Shown piece after piece: positions 48,999 through 60,407 of a DNA stretch of 64,000 nt (within the stretch, counting starts at the first letter, position 1; every line of letters starts with the position of its first letter). This stretch comes from Vibrio sp. ED004 (GTDB lineage: Bacteria; Pseudomonadota; Gammaproteobacteria; Enterobacterales; Vibrionaceae): positions 372,001 to 436,000 of the forward strand of contig NZ_CP066149.1 in assembly GCF_023206395.1 (NCBI RefSeq). The letters are read 5' to 3'. The notes beneath the pieces are model-generated. The model made no database searches. It was not told where the DNA came from and saw nothing but the letters and a program-made list of their open reading frames with translations. The translations under genes were made by a program, and so were the position numbers.

Positions 48999-49796
48999 TC
49001 ACTGGATTTGCTTTTGGATAAACTCGATAGAATGTTGATTGAATTCTTCAGGGTTTTCAACATTACACACGTGACCGCAGTTTGCGATTTCAACTAGTTC
49101 ACTCGACTCATGCGCCTCAACCATTTCTTTAACGGGCTTGATGAACATGTAATCACGTTCTCCCATCAAGTAGAGAGTCGGGATTGGTAGCTCCCTATCT
49201 TTGAAATACTTCATCAGAGGGTTTACGTCAGCCGTCAGGATGAACCAGCGTTTAAACTCTTTTTGACATAGCTTTTTGGCTTCGCGGATAAACAAGTGGC
49301 GCGATTCTTTCTGGCTTTTCTGCGGCATCACAATGTAAGCAAACAGGCTATAAAGCCACATGTAAGGAATGATGTGCTTACTCAGGTTACCGAGTTTGAC
49401 CAATACTTGCGAACGAGTGTTGAGTTTGGTTACCGCCCCACCAAGTACCATTGAGCGAACACGACCTGCTGCGAGCTCTGCAACGTTGCGAACGATAATC
49501 GTCCCAAGAGACATGCCCACAAAGTGTGCTGAACGGATTTTGAGGTGATCTAACACTTTAAGAATATCGAGCGTGACCGATTTGAACGTATAGCGATTCG
49601 AAATCAGCTCTTTAAGTATGTTGTCTGATTTACCATGTCCTCTCAGATCAATGAGAAGCAAGTTGAAGTGCTGCTTATACGCTTTGATCTGCTTAAACCA
49701 GATAGAGGAGCTGCCTCCTGCGCCATGCACAAATACAACCCACTCATCGCTCGTAGGGTGAGTAAATGTTTTATGAAATAATAAACTCTCAGACAT
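48999..49796 (-). CDS. Alpha/beta-fold hydrolase
   Basis: This 265-residue alpha/beta hydrolase has the oxyanion block VVFVHGAGGSSSIW near residue 20, nucleophile serine in FVGMSLGTI near residue 94, an acid in LMGERDYMF and the histidine in IANCGHVCNVENP. The substrate cannot be deduced. I start at ATG 49796 (MSESLLFHKTF); the frame extends 23 residues upstream but that part is not typical of the fold. It converges on the DUF2007 gene and lies downstream of glgA after a terminator. Confidence 0.87.
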   Translation of the reverse strand: MSESLLFHKTFTHPTSDEWVVFVHGAGGSSSIWFKQIKAYKQHFNLLLIDLRGHGKSDNILKELISNRYTFKSVTLDILKVLDHLKIRSAHFVGMSLGTIIVRNVAELAAGRVRSMVLGGAVTKLNTRSQVLVKLGNLSKHIIPYMWLYSLFAYIVMPQKSQKESRHLFIREAKKLCQKEFKRWFILTADVNPLMKYFKDRELPIPTLYLMGERDYMFIKPVKEMVEAHESSELVEIANCGHVCNVENPEEFNQHSIEFIQKQIQ

Positions 49797-49997
49797 ACCT
49801 ATCGCTTTAATTATTAAAATGGAGCTATGCCTCATCACGAGGCGATGACTAAGGATATCACGCAATTAAGAACTTTAAGTGATAATAGTGTCAAACCTGT
49901 CATTAGTCATGTGAATACCAACCTCACCTTTTCTACCTGACTAAAATGAGTTTGCAAGCTTTGTCTTTATAAACGTGATGTGATCTGACCAGAAAAC

Positions 49998-50029
49998 AAA
50001 AAGGCACCCTATTATTAGAGCGCCTCTTT
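49998..50029 (-). terminator. Terminator of glgCA
   Basis: On the minus strand GAGGCGCTCT-aataat-AGGGTGCCTTTTT pairs throughout if G-U pairs are allowed, with a U-tract after it. Confidence 0.65.
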
Positions 50030-50081
50030 CATTAAAAACAATTGCCGTACATCCGCTAATTTTAGAAGCTAAAACAGAGCG

Positions 50082-51536
50082 CTAAAATGCAGAGTGATAC
50101 ATCGCAAGATACTCTTTTGCGGCATCTTCCCAACTAAAATCTTGCTGCATCGCATAAAGCTGAACACGCTTAATTTCAGATGGGTTTTGTGCATAAAGCA
50201 GTAATGAACGATGCAGTACAGCCAATAACGCTTGCGGCGTCGGCTCTTCAAAAGCAAATCCAGTTGCTACCTCAGGATCCTGATCGTAATCATTCACACT
50301 GTCTTTTAAACCACCCACAGAACGAACAATCGGTAAAGTACCGTAAGCCATACTGTAGATCTGGTTTAAACCACAAGGTTCGAATTCGGAAGGCATCAAG
50401 AAGAAATCGGAGCCCGCTTCAACCAAGTGTGCTAGCTCGTTGTTGTATGCTTCTACGAACGAGAACTTGTCTGAGTGAAGTGCCGATAGCTCTTTTAGCT
50501 GACTCGCCAACACTGGATCGCCTGTACCTACAATCACGATCTGAAGATCGTTCTTCAAAAACTGCTCAATGATAGGCAATAAGTAATGCACGCCTTTTTG
50601 ATTTGTCAGGCGACAAACCATGCCATACACAGCGCAATCGATGACTGGCAGGCCAACATCTTGTTGCAGTTTTTGCTTACAAGCTGACTTTCCGCGAACC
50701 ATGCTGTGCTTAGTTGCTTTGTATTTACGAGGCAAGAAAGCATCTGTCTCAGGGTTCCAAGCGCCGTAATCGCAACCATTCAGAATACCGACTAAATCAG
50801 AAGACCTGTGTTGAAACTCTGCCGCCATACCATGGCTGCCAAGCTCAGTTTTGAGCTCTTCTGCATAGGTTGGGCTTACTGCATTCACTTTGTCTGCACA
50901 CATCACACCGGCTTTTAGCATGGTGACATGAGTATCACTTACCGAAGCTTCTGGAACATTGTAGCTGTGCATCTCAGGAAGAGACTGCAACTCACCGTAA
51001 GAGAACACACCTTTGAAAACCGCATTGTGAATTGAGATAACACTGCGTGTATTTTCAAAGAAGTCGTGTTGTTGGTAACGCGATTTAAGCAAGAAAGGAA
51101 CAAAGCCAGTATGCCAGTCGTTCGCGTGAATGATATCAGGTTGGAACCCAAGCTTCGGAAGCATATCAAGGCATGCTGCACTGAAGAACGAGAAGCGCTC
51201 TCCATTATCAGCGTAAGCTTGGTTATTTTCTGCGTACATTTCTGGACGGTCAAAATACTTGGCACATTCAATACCAAAGACTTGAACACCTTCTACATTC
51301 AGTTTTTTTACTTGATAAGCGGTATGAGGCCAATGGTCGAGCTCAGTCGCTAAGATAACTTCTGCTGAATCAATGTTTGGAATGTTGCGGTAAGCGGGGA
51401 TGGTCACTCGAACGTCCTGTTCGAGTGTTTGTAACGCTTTCGGCAGTGCCTTGGCTACATCAGCCAAGCCACCACTTTTAATCAAGCCTTCAACTTCAGA
51501 CGCTACAAAAAGTACCGAGAGAGTCTTAGTAACCAA
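50082..51536 (-). CDS. glgA: Glycogen synthase GlgA
   Basis: GlgA elongates glycogen from ADP-glucose. It is a GT5 glycosyltransferase of 484 residues (477 in E. coli). The N-terminal nucleotide-sugar loop reads LIKSGGLADVAKALP, with serine where E. coli has KTGGL. IHANDWHTGFVPFLL and the C-terminal active-site block MPSEFEPCGLNQIYSMAYG are present. It starts with TTG at 51536, preceded by AGGAG, inside the end of glgC (11-base overlap), so the pair is coupled. No branching enzyme or phosphorylase gene is nearby. Confidence 0.96.
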   Translation of the reverse strand: MVTKTLSVLFVASEVEGLIKSGGLADVAKALPKALQTLEQDVRVTIPAYRNIPNIDSAEVILATELDHWPHTAYQVKKLNVEGVQVFGIECAKYFDRPEMYAENNQAYADNGERFSFFSAACLDMLPKLGFQPDIIHANDWHTGFVPFLLKSRYQQHDFFENTRSVISIHNAVFKGVFSYGELQSLPEMHSYNVPEASVSDTHVTMLKAGVMCADKVNAVSPTYAEELKTELGSHGMAAEFQHRSSDLVGILNGCDYGAWNPETDAFLPRKYKATKHSMVRGKSACKQKLQQDVGLPVIDCAVYGMVCRLTNQKGVHYLLPIIEQFLKNDLQIVIVGTGDPVLASQLKELSALHSDKFSFVEAYNNELAHLVEAGSDFFLMPSEFEPCGLNQIYSMAYGTLPIVRSVGGLKDSVNDYDQDPEVATGFAFEEPTPQALLAVLHRSLLLYAQNPSEIKRVQLYAMQQDFSWEDAAKEYLAMYHSAF

Positions 51537-52743
51537 CTCGTGCTCCTTTAGGAATAACTACTACACCATCGTCAGAGACGTGGTAATGCTTTTTATCTTC
51601 TTTCAGGTTTACGCCGATCTGCGTGCCAGGTGCGATGTCTGCATCTTTATCAACGATAACACGACGAAGTACACAACCCTCGCCCACTTTCACATCGCCC
51701 AATAAGATACTTTCGCTAATATCACACGCTGATGCGATATTGCTGCGGAAACCCAGTACACACTTCTCAATACGAGAACCGCGTACGTAACTACCGTTAC
51801 ACACTAAGCTGTCGATGATCTGAACACGGCCATTTGCCGAATCAGTAAACGTCGCAGGTGGTAATGGCGGGTAATAAGTATGTAGTGGCCACTTGCGGTT
51901 GTATAGAGAGAATGGCGCATCTTTTTCAAGAAGGTCCATGTGAGCTTGCCAGTACGCGTCAATCGTACCTACATCGCGCCAGTAAACTTCTTCTTTCTCA
52001 CCAGTAATACGGTTGGTGCTGAAGTCGTAAACAAACACATCACCGCGTGGAACCATGTTTGGAATGATGTCTTTGCCGAAGTCGTGCGTCGAATCTTCTT
52101 TATCTGCATCTTCAACAAGCTCAGCGAAAAGCTCGTTTGCTTCAAATACGTAGTTACCCATAGAAACAAGCGCAGATTCTGGGTCACCCGGAATTGACTT
52201 AGGGTTAGCTGGTTTTTCTTCAAAACCAATCATACGACCTTCCGCATCCACTTCGATAACACCAAACTCTGATGCTTCAGCAAGCGGCATACGCAGTGCA
52301 GAAACAGTTAGCGCAGCTTTCTTTTCTTTGTGGAAATCAAGCATCTGCTTAATGTCCATTTTGTAAATATGATCTGAACCAAAAATACAAACTTGATCTG
52401 GTTCTTCCAACTGCATGAAGCGAAGGTTTTGATAGATGGCATCTGCAGTACCTTCATACCAACGCTTACCCGTACGCATTTGCGCAGGAATTGGGTCGAT
52501 AAAACGGTCTGTTATGCCACTGATATTCCAACCTTTTTTCATGTGATGGAACAGGGATTGTGACTTGAATTGTGTTAATACATAGATCTTCATAAGATCA
52601 GCATTAACGAAGTTGTTCAAAGCGAAATCAATTAAGCGGTAGCTACCACCGAAAGGAACCGAGGGTTTGCTGCGAGATTCAGTTAAAGGTCTTAAGCGAG
52701 AGCCTTCACCACCAGCAAGAATCATTCCCAATACACCAGCCAT
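51526..52743 (-). CDS. glgC: Glucose-1-phosphate adenylyltransferase GlgC
   Basis: GlgC makes ADP-glucose, the committed step of glycogen synthesis, and is normally controlled by allosteric sugar phosphates. The N-terminal pyrophosphorylase loop ILAGGEGSRLRPLTESRSKP starts about residue 8. A C-terminal left-handed beta-helix contains the hexapeptide-like stretches near GSRIEKCVLG and SESILLGDV. I start at ATG 52743, six bases after GGAG, giving 405 residues; a start at 52755 would add four and longer frames lack a ribosome site. It is followed by glgA. Confidence 0.96.
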   Translation of the reverse strand: MAGVLGMILAGGEGSRLRPLTESRSKPSVPFGGSYRLIDFALNNFVNADLMKIYVLTQFKSQSLFHHMKKGWNISGITDRFIDPIPAQMRTGKRWYEGTADAIYQNLRFMQLEEPDQVCIFGSDHIYKMDIKQMLDFHKEKKAALTVSALRMPLAEASEFGVIEVDAEGRMIGFEEKPANPKSIPGDPESALVSMGNYVFEANELFAELVEDADKEDSTHDFGKDIIPNMVPRGDVFVYDFSTNRITGEKEEVYWRDVGTIDAYWQAHMDLLEKDAPFSLYNRKWPLHTYYPPLPPATFTDSANGRVQIIDSLVCNGSYVRGSRIEKCVLGFRSNIASACDISESILLGDVKVGEGCVLRRVIVDKDADIAPGTQIGVNLKEDKKHYHVSDDGVVVIPKGARVGY

Positions 52744-53232
52744 TTTATTCTCCATATATTTATAGCTTGTCGATGTCAGTGCTCGTAGAGGTATCTTCCT
52801 CTGGGGGATGAGCACCAACACTTATTTCGGTACTTAGCGAATATCCATTCACATACAGTGACAGTATCCTAAGCCAAACGTTGTTGTCCGTGCACTATTC
52901 TTTGCACTTGGTTTTATATACGTTATCGACTTTCCTGCCGATTTCAATTTTTAATACGCCATTCTGTGCTACGTAAGCTGATTGCTTTCCTAAGACTTAA
53001 AGCAGCTCACATTACACCGTCTGAGCGAAACATTACATTAACACCCGACATACATCAGGTATACAACTAAACACTGATCTGTGACTTACAATATTTTAAT
53101 TAAGTTACATTCTCGTTAAAGTTGCATAAGAAGATTTGATTAATTGTCATCATTTATTTTACGGCGTGAATTTAATAAATTCTCGCAGATGAAACACCAA
53201 CTCAACAAGTTGCATAATTAGTCATATTGAGA
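52744..53232. other. Intergenic region upstream of glgC
   Basis: About 490 AT-rich bases lie between topA and glgC. It must contain the glgC promoter. I see no credible gene, no strong hairpin and no complete operator. Confidence 0.5.
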
Positions 53233-53263
53233 TCAAAAAAAAGCAGCCAGTGGCTGCTTTTTT
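53233..53263 (-). terminator. Terminator of topA
   Basis: AAAAAAGCAGCCA-g-TGGCTGCTTTTTT hairpin, directly after topA. Confidence 0.85.
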
Positions 53264-53280
53264 AATCGATTAATCTTCAG

Positions 53281-55911
53281 TTACTTTTCTTTGGGCTTTT
53301 TACGTTTATCCGTAACTTCCCATTTACCGTCGATATACAGAGCGGTCCAACCAGATGGTTTTCCATCGACTTCAGTACGAACGTAGTTTTCTTTTGTCTT
53401 ACGACTAAAACGAACCACTGCCGGCTTACCATCAGGATCAGCAACGGGTGCTGACGTCAGGTACTGGAACTTAGGTGAAATACGGTCTTTAAAACGAACC
53501 AGCTCTTCCACTAATGGTGCACGTGTTTCACGTGATTTAGGGAAATTGCTCGCCGCCATAAACAGACCAGAAGCACCGTCACGAAGCACGAAGTACGCGT
53601 CTGAGTTTTCACATGGAAGTTCAGGGAAGTGCACTGGGTCTTCTTTTGGTGGCGCAACTTCGCCATTCTTGAGAATCTTACGAGTGTTCTTACAATCGTC
53701 ATTGGTACAATCCATGTACTTACCGAAACGACCGTTCTTTAGAACCATATCAGAGCCACACTTGTCACACTCAACAAGCGGACCATCATAGCCTTTCACT
53801 TTGAACTCGCCGTGCTCAACCACATAACCTTCACAGTTAGGGTTGTTACCACATACGTGCATCTTACGCTTATCATCAATCAGATAAGCATCCATTGCCG
53901 TCTCACAGATAGGACAACGTTTCTTAGCTCGAAGTGCTGCTGTTTCAACGTCTTCTTCAAGCACATTGATAATGCCTTCTTCGTCACCAAGGTTGATTGT
54001 TGTCTTACAACGCTCTTTTGGTGGAAGCGCATAGCCAGAGCAGCCTAAGAATACGCCTGTCGAAGCAGTACGGATACCCATCTTACGACCACAAGTCGGA
54101 CACTCGATATCAGTTTCTACGATGTGGTTTGGCTTCATGCCACCCGCATCTTCATCAAGATCCGCTTTTTCCAAATCGCCAGTGAAATCTTCAAAGAAGT
54201 TATCGAGCACGCCTTTCCAACTAGCTTCGCCTTCAGCAATTTGGTCTAACTTCTGCTCCATACGAGCAGTAAAGTCATAGTTCATTAGGTCATTGAAACT
54301 GCCATCTAGACGGTCAGTAACAATTTCACCCATCTTCTCAGCATAGAAACGGCGTTGTTCAACTTTCACATAACCACGATCTTGAATCGTCGAGATGATC
54401 GATGCATAAGTTGAAGGACGGCCAATACCACGCTTCTCAAGCTCTTTAACAAGCGCCGCTTCAGTGAAACGAGCTGGTGGCTTAGTGAAGTGCTGTTTAG
54501 GGTCTAGAGCAATCAGATCAAGCTTATCGCCAATCTGCACTGCTGGAAGAATCGTGTCTTCGTTTTTACCCATTGGGCGTTGAACGCGAGTCCAACCATC
54601 AAACTTAAGAATACGACCTTTCGCTTTTAGCGTGTATTCGTCAGCCTTAACGCTCACTGTTGTTGAATCGTATTGCGCAGGTGTCATTTGACAAGCAACA
54701 AATTGATTCCAAATCAGCGAGTAAAGCTTGTGTGCGTCTGCGTCTACGCCGTTTAGATCTTCCGACTTAACATCTACACTTGAAGGACGAATCGCTTCGT
54801 GGGCCTCTTGAGCGCCCTCTTTGCTGCCGTATGCCAGTGCTTTCGGTGGAAGATATTGAGCACCAAACTCAGAACCAATGTATTCACGAGCAGCTTCTAC
54901 CGCTTCTGAACTCAAGTTGGTCGAGTCAGTACGCATATAAGTAATGTAACCAGCTTCATACAGGCGTTGAGCCAGCATCATGGTTTTCTTTACGCCGTAA
55001 CCAAGACGCGTACTCGCCGCTTGTTGCAGCGTCGATGTAATGTAAGGTGCAGACGGCTTACTCTTGGTTGGGCGGTCTTCACGTTTACATACTTCGTATT
55101 GCGCTTTTTCTAAAACACTAACTGCAGCTTGAGTTTGCGCTTCATTTTCAGGTTTAAACGCAACACCGTCTTTCTGTGCAACTTGCAGTCTGAAGTCGGT
55201 TTTTTCTGCTGTTTTAGTATCAGCATGCACATCCCAAAACTCTTCAGGGATAAAGGCATTGATCTCGCGCTCACGCTCTACCAATAGTTTTACAGCTACT
55301 GATTGAACACGGCCAGCGGATAGGCCTCGTGCTACTTTCTTCCAAAGCAGAGGTGACACCATAAAGCCAACAACACGGTCCATAAAACGTCGTGCTTGCT
55401 GTGCGTTTACGCCATCAATATTTAGCTCACCTGGAGTTTCGAAAGCTTGTTGAATAGCATTCTTAGTGATTTCGTTAAAAACCACTCGCTTGTATCGCGT
55501 TTCATCGCCACCGATGATCTCACGAAGGTGCCATGCGATAGCTTCTCCTTCGCGGTCCAAATCGGTTGCGAGATAAACATGGTCTGCGTTCTCAGCCAGT
55601 TTTTGCAATTCAGCAACGACTTTTTCTTTACCAGGTAGTACTTGGTAGTTCGCTTCCCACTCTTTATACGGGTTGATACCCATTTTTTTGATAAGAGCTT
55701 TGCGATCTTTTTCTTTCTTGATACGAGCTTTTTCTTCCGGGCTCATACCCTTTGTTGAAACTGCAGCAGCCTTTTTACCAGTACTTTGACCAGCCGTTGG
55801 TAAATCACGTACGTGACCTACACTCGACTTAACGACAAAGTCTTTGCCAAGGTATTTATTGATAGTTTTAGCCTTGGCCGGCGACTCCACTATAACGAGC
55901 GATTTACCCAT
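53281..55911 (-). CDS. topA: DNA topoisomerase I
   Basis: This type IA topoisomerase relaxes negative supercoils. A Toprim domain opens the protein ([15 protein letters not shown], then [15 protein letters not shown] with the DxD-type acids). The active tyrosine lies in [14 protein letters not shown]. Three C-terminal four-cysteine zinc ribbons are visible (starting [16 protein letters not shown] and CDKCGSDM), then a basic tail. I start at ATG 55911 ([10 protein letters not shown]), giving 876 residues against 865 in E. coli. yciN is divergent, as in enterobacteria. Confidence 0.98.
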   Translation of the reverse strand: MGKSLVIVESPAKAKTINKYLGKDFVVKSSVGHVRDLPTAGQSTGKKAAAVSTKGMSPEEKARIKKEKDRKALIKKMGINPYKEWEANYQVLPGKEKVVAELQKLAENADHVYLATDLDREGEAIAWHLREIIGGDETRYKRVVFNEITKNAIQQAFETPGELNIDGVNAQQARRFMDRVVGFMVSPLLWKKVARGLSAGRVQSVAVKLLVEREREINAFIPEEFWDVHADTKTAEKTDFRLQVAQKDGVAFKPENEAQTQAAVSVLEKAQYEVCKREDRPTKSKPSAPYITSTLQQAASTRLGYGVKKTMMLAQRLYEAGYITYMRTDSTNLSSEAVEAAREYIGSEFGAQYLPPKALAYGSKEGAQEAHEAIRPSSVDVKSEDLNGVDADAHKLYSLIWNQFVACQMTPAQYDSTTVSVKADEYTLKAKGRILKFDGWTRVQRPMGKNEDTILPAVQIGDKLDLIALDPKQHFTKPPARFTEAALVKELEKRGIGRPSTYASIISTIQDRGYVKVEQRRFYAEKMGEIVTDRLDGSFNDLMNYDFTARMEQKLDQIAEGEASWKGVLDNFFEDFTGDLEKADLDEDAGGMKPNHIVETDIECPTCGRKMGIRTASTGVFLGCSGYALPPKERCKTTINLGDEEGIINVLEEDVETAALRAKKRCPICETAMDAYLIDDKRKMHVCGNNPNCEGYVVEHGEFKVKGYDGPLVECDKCGSDMVLKNGRFGKYMDCTNDDCKNTRKILKNGEVAPPKEDPVHFPELPCENSDAYFVLRDGASGLFMAASNFPKSRETRAPLVEELVRFKDRISPKFQYLTSAPVADPDGKPAVVRFSRKTKENYVRTEVDGKPSGWTALYIDGKWEVTDKRKKPKEK

Positions 55912-56350
55912 ATTGACTCTAACGTCCTTAATCACGATGCTTCAGCACCAACAATTTAACTTGTGGGCTTTTACGCATGATATTCTAAATTCATTGCTTC
56001 TTTTTTTACTATTGTGCGAGATTACTAGAAGATCAACCGCTTTTTTCAAAATTGGATCTGATCGCTCGACAATTCGACGACTCATAGATAAAAGGGGCAC
56101 AATATAAAGAAGCTATAAAGTACTCATTAAGAATACTTGCAAGAGCCTATTCATCAGGCATTACGTCTAAACGGGCTCATACTAAGCTTGTCCGCGAATC
56201 TAACGCGAGCCCCATTCAATTATTTTTGCCGTAAATCACAAAATAAATTGTGGATATCCGAAAAGACTCTCTTAATCGGTTGTGAAATCATTGAATTTCT
56301 AGTTCGACACCATAAACTCAACGTTATATTCAGTTATCAGAGATAAACTC
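55912..56350. other. Divergent intergenic region between topA and yciN
   Basis: This region of about 440 AT-rich bases must hold the topA and yciN promoters. I see no further gene or structured RNA. Confidence 0.5.
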
Positions 56351-56596
56351 ATGACAAAGAAAGTAATAGCAGAATTTGATTTACTGCTTATCGCAAACCA
56401 AATTATCCAATCACATGATGACTACATTGAAGGCATGCGCACAAACAGCGTAGTAGAGAAAGACGATGTACTCATCTTCAAAGGTGAATACTTCCTAGAC
56501 AGCAATGGAATGCCGACAGAGAATACAACCGCAGTGTTTAACATGTTTAAATACTTAGCGCACCATCTTTCGAAAGAGTTTACGCTTCAGCAATAA
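56351..56596 (+). CDS. yciN: YciN family protein (DUF2498)
   Basis: This 81-residue cytoplasmic protein of unknown function matches E. coli YciN across its length. Conserved blocks are ANQIIQSHDDYIEGMR, FKGEYFLDSNGMPT and TTAVFNMFKYLAHHLS. Its place beside topA is the same as in E. coli. It ends at a terminator shared with the convergent aroA. Confidence 0.9.
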   Translation: MTKKVIAEFDLLLIANQIIQSHDDYIEGMRTNSVVEKDDVLIFKGEYFLDSNGMPTENTTAVFNMFKYLAHHLSKEFTLQQ

Positions 56597-56597
56597 T

Positions 56598-56628
56598 TAA
56601 AAAGCTTGCCATTTAGGCAAGCTTTTTT
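56598..56628. terminator. Bidirectional terminator between yciN and aroA
   Basis: AAAAGCTTGCC-attta-GGCAAGCTTTTTT. Confidence 0.85.
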
Positions 56629-56655
56629 ACTTCCTGAACCTTTATACTTCGTATC

Positions 56656-57936
56656 TTATTGACTCAGCATTTTCAGCTTGTCGAAGTAATCAGGGAATGT
56701 TTTTGACGTACAACCAGGATCATTAATGGTCACAGGCGTGTCACTCAAAGCAACTAGAGAGAAACACATCGCCATGCGGTGGTCATCATAGGTATCAATC
56801 GCCGCGTGTGTCAGTTCAGCAACCGGGTTAACGATGATGTAATCTTCACCCTCTTCAACCTCAGCACCGACTTTACGTAGTTCGGTTGCCATCGCAGCCA
56901 AACGGTCAGTCTCTTTCACACGCCAGTTATAGACGTTACGGATAGCCGTTGTGCCTTTCGCAAACAAAGCCGTTGTCGCGATAGTCATTGCCGCATCAGG
57001 AATATGGTTATAGTCCATATCAATGCCTTTCAGCTCACCACAACGAGAGATAACGTAGTCATCACCCCATTCGATTTCAGCGCCCATTTTTTCAAGGGCA
57101 TCAGCGAATTGGATATCACCTTGGATACTGTTTTTACCAATACCCGTCACCTTGATCTCGCCGCCTTTAATCGCTGCCGCCGCAAGGAAGTAAGATGCTG
57201 ATGATGCATCGCCTTCCACTAAGAAATCACCCGGAGCTGTGTAAGATTGACCAGTCGGGATCACGAACTCTTGGTAGTCATTATTGATCACGTCCACGCC
57301 AAATTGTTTCATAATGTGTAGCGTGATATCGATGTAAGGTTTAGAAACCAATTCACCTTCAATTTTGATGGTCACTTCGCCGTCAGCTAACGGTGCTGCC
57401 ATCAAAAATGCCGTCAAAAACTGGCTAGAGATAGAACCGTCGATTGAAACCGTCCCACTCTTAAGGCCAGTACCTGTGATCTTCAGTGGTGGGTAGTTTT
57501 CGTTTTCTAGATATTCGACTTCAGCGCCGGCTTCTCGTAGTGCCGTTACTAAGTGGCCAATCGGGCGCTCTTTCATGCGAGGCTCGCCTGTCAGAACGTA
57601 TTCACCACGGCCTAAACACAGTGCTGCAGCAAGCGGGCGCATCGCCGTACCTGCGTTACCTAAGAAAAGTTCAAGGGCTTTATCGCTTGAGAATGCACCA
57701 CCAACACCCGTTACTTCACAAACAGTTTTGTCAGCAGACAGCTGATAGTTAACACCTAGTTGAGTCAACGCATTCAACATATGACGAATGTCATCACTAT
57801 CTAGCAAGTTTGTTAGGCGAGTCGTTCCAGTTGAAAGTGCAGCCAAAAGAAGTGCACGGTTAGAAACACTTTTTGAGCCAGGTAGGTTAACTTCCCCACT
57901 CACTTTTTGAATTGGTTGTAACGTAAGGCTTTCCAT
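56656..57936 (-). CDS. aroA: 3-phosphoshikimate 1-carboxyvinyltransferase (EPSP synthase)
   Basis: AroA transfers enolpyruvate from PEP to shikimate 3-phosphate in aromatic amino-acid synthesis. Class I features are seen: [17 protein letters not shown] near residue 20, [15 protein letters not shown] near 90, and [11 protein letters not shown] near 120. The C-terminal [13 protein letters not shown] block is also present. Length 426 against 427 in E. coli. It is transcribed alone here; serC, its usual partner in enterobacteria, is not adjacent. Confidence 0.98.
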   Translation of the reverse strand: MESLTLQPIQKVSGEVNLPGSKSVSNRALLLAALSTGTTRLTNLLDSDDIRHMLNALTQLGVNYQLSADKTVCEVTGVGGAFSSDKALELFLGNAGTAMRPLAAALCLGRGEYVLTGEPRMKERPIGHLVTALREAGAEVEYLENENYPPLKITGTGLKSGTVSIDGSISSQFLTAFLMAAPLADGEVTIKIEGELVSKPYIDITLHIMKQFGVDVINNDYQEFVIPTGQSYTAPGDFLVEGDASSASYFLAAAAIKGGEIKVTGIGKNSIQGDIQFADALEKMGAEIEWGDDYVISRCGELKGIDMDYNHIPDAAMTIATTALFAKGTTAIRNVYNWRVKETDRLAAMATELRKVGAEVEEGEDYIIVNPVAELTHAAIDTYDDHRMAMCFSLVALSDTPVTINDPGCTSKTFPDYFDKLKMLSQ

Positions 57937-58098
57937 TAAATCTTATAGTCCTTGTACCACCCGAAGTCACTGGCGCGTATTTATTTTCGGGTGATGAATA
58001 ATTCTTCGTACTTGCAGACTAACGAACTTTTCCGACGAACTCCAGAGCTAATCCCCCTTATAAAGGTGATTAATTAGCCAATCAATCGTCTTTGCATA

Positions 58099-58554
58099 CT
58101 AGTACGCTAGATCAACACGTACGCCATCGGAAAAATACAGAATTCGCACATCGTCGCCTCGGTTAAACAACATCGAGTTATCGACATCTTGGATGATATT
58201 AACCAGCTTGTTGTCTTTGGTTTTAACCAATAACTCGACAAGTTTGTACTCGATTTTATATTGTGTATTGCCTCGATTTCGAGCAATCCCTGCACCAGCC
58301 ACGGCACCAACAGCCGTCGCTACTTCTTTGCCGGTACCACCACCAAACTGGTTACCGATCAAACCGCCGATCGCAGCGCCCAATAAGGTTTCCCAACCAT
58401 TCGCTTTCGATTCAACGATCTCTTGTTGAGTGATGTATCTAACCGTATCGATCTCACCATAAACAACTTCGTTCACTGGTCGAGCTTCGTTTCTGTTGTA
58501 AGCTGCATTTGCCAACATGGGCAAAACAAGTAAAATCCAAAGCAACTTCTTCAT
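58099..58554 (-). CDS. Glycine-zipper 2TM domain envelope protein (SlyB-like)
   Basis: This 151-residue exported protein has a signal peptide ending near LANAAY and a glycine-zipper stretch ETLLGAAIGGLIGNQFGGGT followed by VGAVAGAGIARNRG (about 56-94). That is the 2TM pattern of SlyB and related envelope proteins. There is no lipobox cysteine, so it is not a SlyB lipoprotein in the strict sense. The C-terminal domain is soluble. Function is unknown. It is divergent from aat. Confidence 0.82.
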   Translation of the reverse strand: MKKLLWILLVLPMLANAAYNRNEARPVNEVVYGEIDTVRYITQQEIVESKANGWETLLGAAIGGLIGNQFGGGTGKEVATAVGAVAGAGIARNRGNTQYKIEYKLVELLVKTKDNKLVNIIQDVDNSMLFNRGDDVRILYFSDGVRVDLAY

Positions 58555-58607
58555 GGTAAAACTCCTAAAGACCTCTTGGTCAGTGATTAATCTGTAACGC
58601 GGTACTT

Positions 58608-59318
58608 ATGACTATATACCTAACCGAACTTGATACTACTAGTATAGAGTTTCCTTCGCCCTTCGACGCGCTTGATGAACCCAACGGTCTGCTCGCCTTT
58701 GGTGGTGACTTGTCACCAATGCGAATTTTAAATGCTTATAGCCAAGGTATATTTCCATGGTATGGCCCAGGTGAGCCTATACTTTGGTGGAGCCCAACAC
58801 CGCGAGCGGTATTTAATCCTAAGACATTCGAACCGTCAAAAAGTCTTAAAAAGTTTCAAAGAAAACACAATTATCGTGTCAGCATAAACCAAGCGACTGA
58901 CAAAGTGATTGGCTACTGCTCGTCACTAAGGCCCGAAGAAGAAACGTGGCTGAACAATGACATGCAGTCAGCCTATTGTGAACTCGCTTCATTAGGATTC
59001 TGTCATTCCGTTGAAGTGTGGCAAGACGATGAGCTGATCGGCGGGCTTTATGGCTTACAAAGAGGCCAAGTCTTTTGCGGTGAATCTATGTTTAGCTTGA
59101 AGACCAATGCCTCTAAAATTGCGCTATGGTACTTTTGTAAACACTTTACCCGATTCGGTGGCAAGCTCATCGATTGCCAAGTTATGAACCCTCACTTGGA
59201 ATCCTTAGGCGCTATCGAGGTCGAGAGAGACGAATTTCTGAGCTCTCTACAGTTACTCAAAGAAACGCCCGTTGACGATGCATGCTTTGAAAGCCAATGG
59301 CTAGAGGAAACGCCTTAA
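58608..59318 (+). CDS. aat: Leucyl/phenylalanyl-tRNA-protein transferase Aat
   Basis: Aat transfers leucine or phenylalanine from tRNA to proteins with N-terminal arginine or lysine, creating N-degrons. Family blocks are GLLAFGGDLSPMRILNAYSQ, GIFPWYGPGEPILWWSP and FCGESMFSLKTNASK. Length 236 against 234 in E. coli. Its stop codon overlaps the bpt start (TAATG), so the two are translationally coupled. Confidence 0.97.
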   Translation: MTIYLTELDTTSIEFPSPFDALDEPNGLLAFGGDLSPMRILNAYSQGIFPWYGPGEPILWWSPTPRAVFNPKTFEPSKSLKKFQRKHNYRVSINQATDKVIGYCSSLRPEEETWLNNDMQSAYCELASLGFCHSVEVWQDDELIGGLYGLQRGQVFCGESMFSLKTNASKIALWYFCKHFTRFGGKLIDCQVMNPHLESLGAIEVERDEFLSSLQLLKETPVDDACFESQWLEETP

Positions 59319-60016
59319 TGAATCCAGATTTACAACAAATCAGAATTGGATTAACAGACAATCATGCTTGCAGCTACTTGCCTCACCTCGAAGAAAGAGT
59401 GGCAGTCACGCTTGATGAACACATGCACACCTCAGATAACTATGAAGTTCTACTTGCCAACGGGTTTCGTCGTAGCGGTTCAACGATCTATAAGCCACAT
59501 TGCGATAATTGCTCAGCGTGCCAAGCCATTCGTCTTTCTATTCCAGAAGTTAAGTTTTCTAAGAGCCAACGACGCGTCCTCAACAAGGCAAAATCACTTC
59601 GTTGGGAATTGAAAGACACGATGGATGACAACTGGTTTGATTTATATAGCCGCTATATTACCGCTCGTCATCGTTCGGGAACCATGTATCCACCAAAGAA
59701 AGAAGAGTTTCTACAATTCTCACAAAATGAGTGGCTTACAACAAAGTTCATGCATATCTATGACGAGAACAAGTTAATCGGAATTGCGGTGACCGATGTT
59801 ATGGCTCATAGCACCAGCGCGTTTTATACCTTCTTCGATCCTGATATCGATATATCCATAGGAACACTTGGCGTTCTATTCCAGATCCAACATGCCCAGA
59901 AAGAGCGAAAACAGTGGTTATATTTGGGTTATCAAATCGATGAATGCCCTGCGATGAACTATAAAGTACGATTTCAACGTCATCAAAGGCTAGTAAATCA
60001 GCGGTGGCAAGGGTAG
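59318..60016 (+). CDS. bpt: Aspartate/glutamate leucyltransferase Bpt
   Basis: Bpt adds leucine to proteins with N-terminal aspartate or glutamate, a second entry to the N-degron pathway that E. coli lacks. The N-terminal cysteine block YKPHCDNCSACQAIRL is at about 53-68. The C-terminal acyltransferase-like part includes FYTFFDPDIDISIGTLGV. I start at ATG 59318 (MNPDLQQIR), which shares a base with the aat stop; the frame extends seven residues upstream inside aat. It is followed by infA. Confidence 0.96.
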   Translation: MNPDLQQIRIGLTDNHACSYLPHLEERVAVTLDEHMHTSDNYEVLLANGFRRSGSTIYKPHCDNCSACQAIRLSIPEVKFSKSQRRVLNKAKSLRWELKDTMDDNWFDLYSRYITARHRSGTMYPPKKEEFLQFSQNEWLTTKFMHIYDENKLIGIAVTDVMAHSTSAFYTFFDPDIDISIGTLGVLFQIQHAQKERKQWLYLGYQIDECPAMNYKVRFQRHQRLVNQRWQG

Positions 60017-60097
60017 AATACGCGACAACTTTACATATTTTGATTTTAACGGCACAATCAAGCCGTTGAAAACCGCCAAATTTCGAAAGAGGATTAG

Positions 60098-60316
<219 letters not shown>

Positions 60317-60341
60317 TTATTAATTAGCGAATACAATAAGA

Positions 60342-60367
60342 AGCGGAGCTTAAGGCTCCGTTTTTTA
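60342..60367 (+). terminator. Terminator of infA
   Basis: CGGAGC-ttaag-GCTCCG followed by TTTTTT. Confidence 0.8.
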
Positions 60368-60407
60368 TCGCCTGAACATTGCCCCTTTAGCAAAACCTAC
60401 CTCGTAG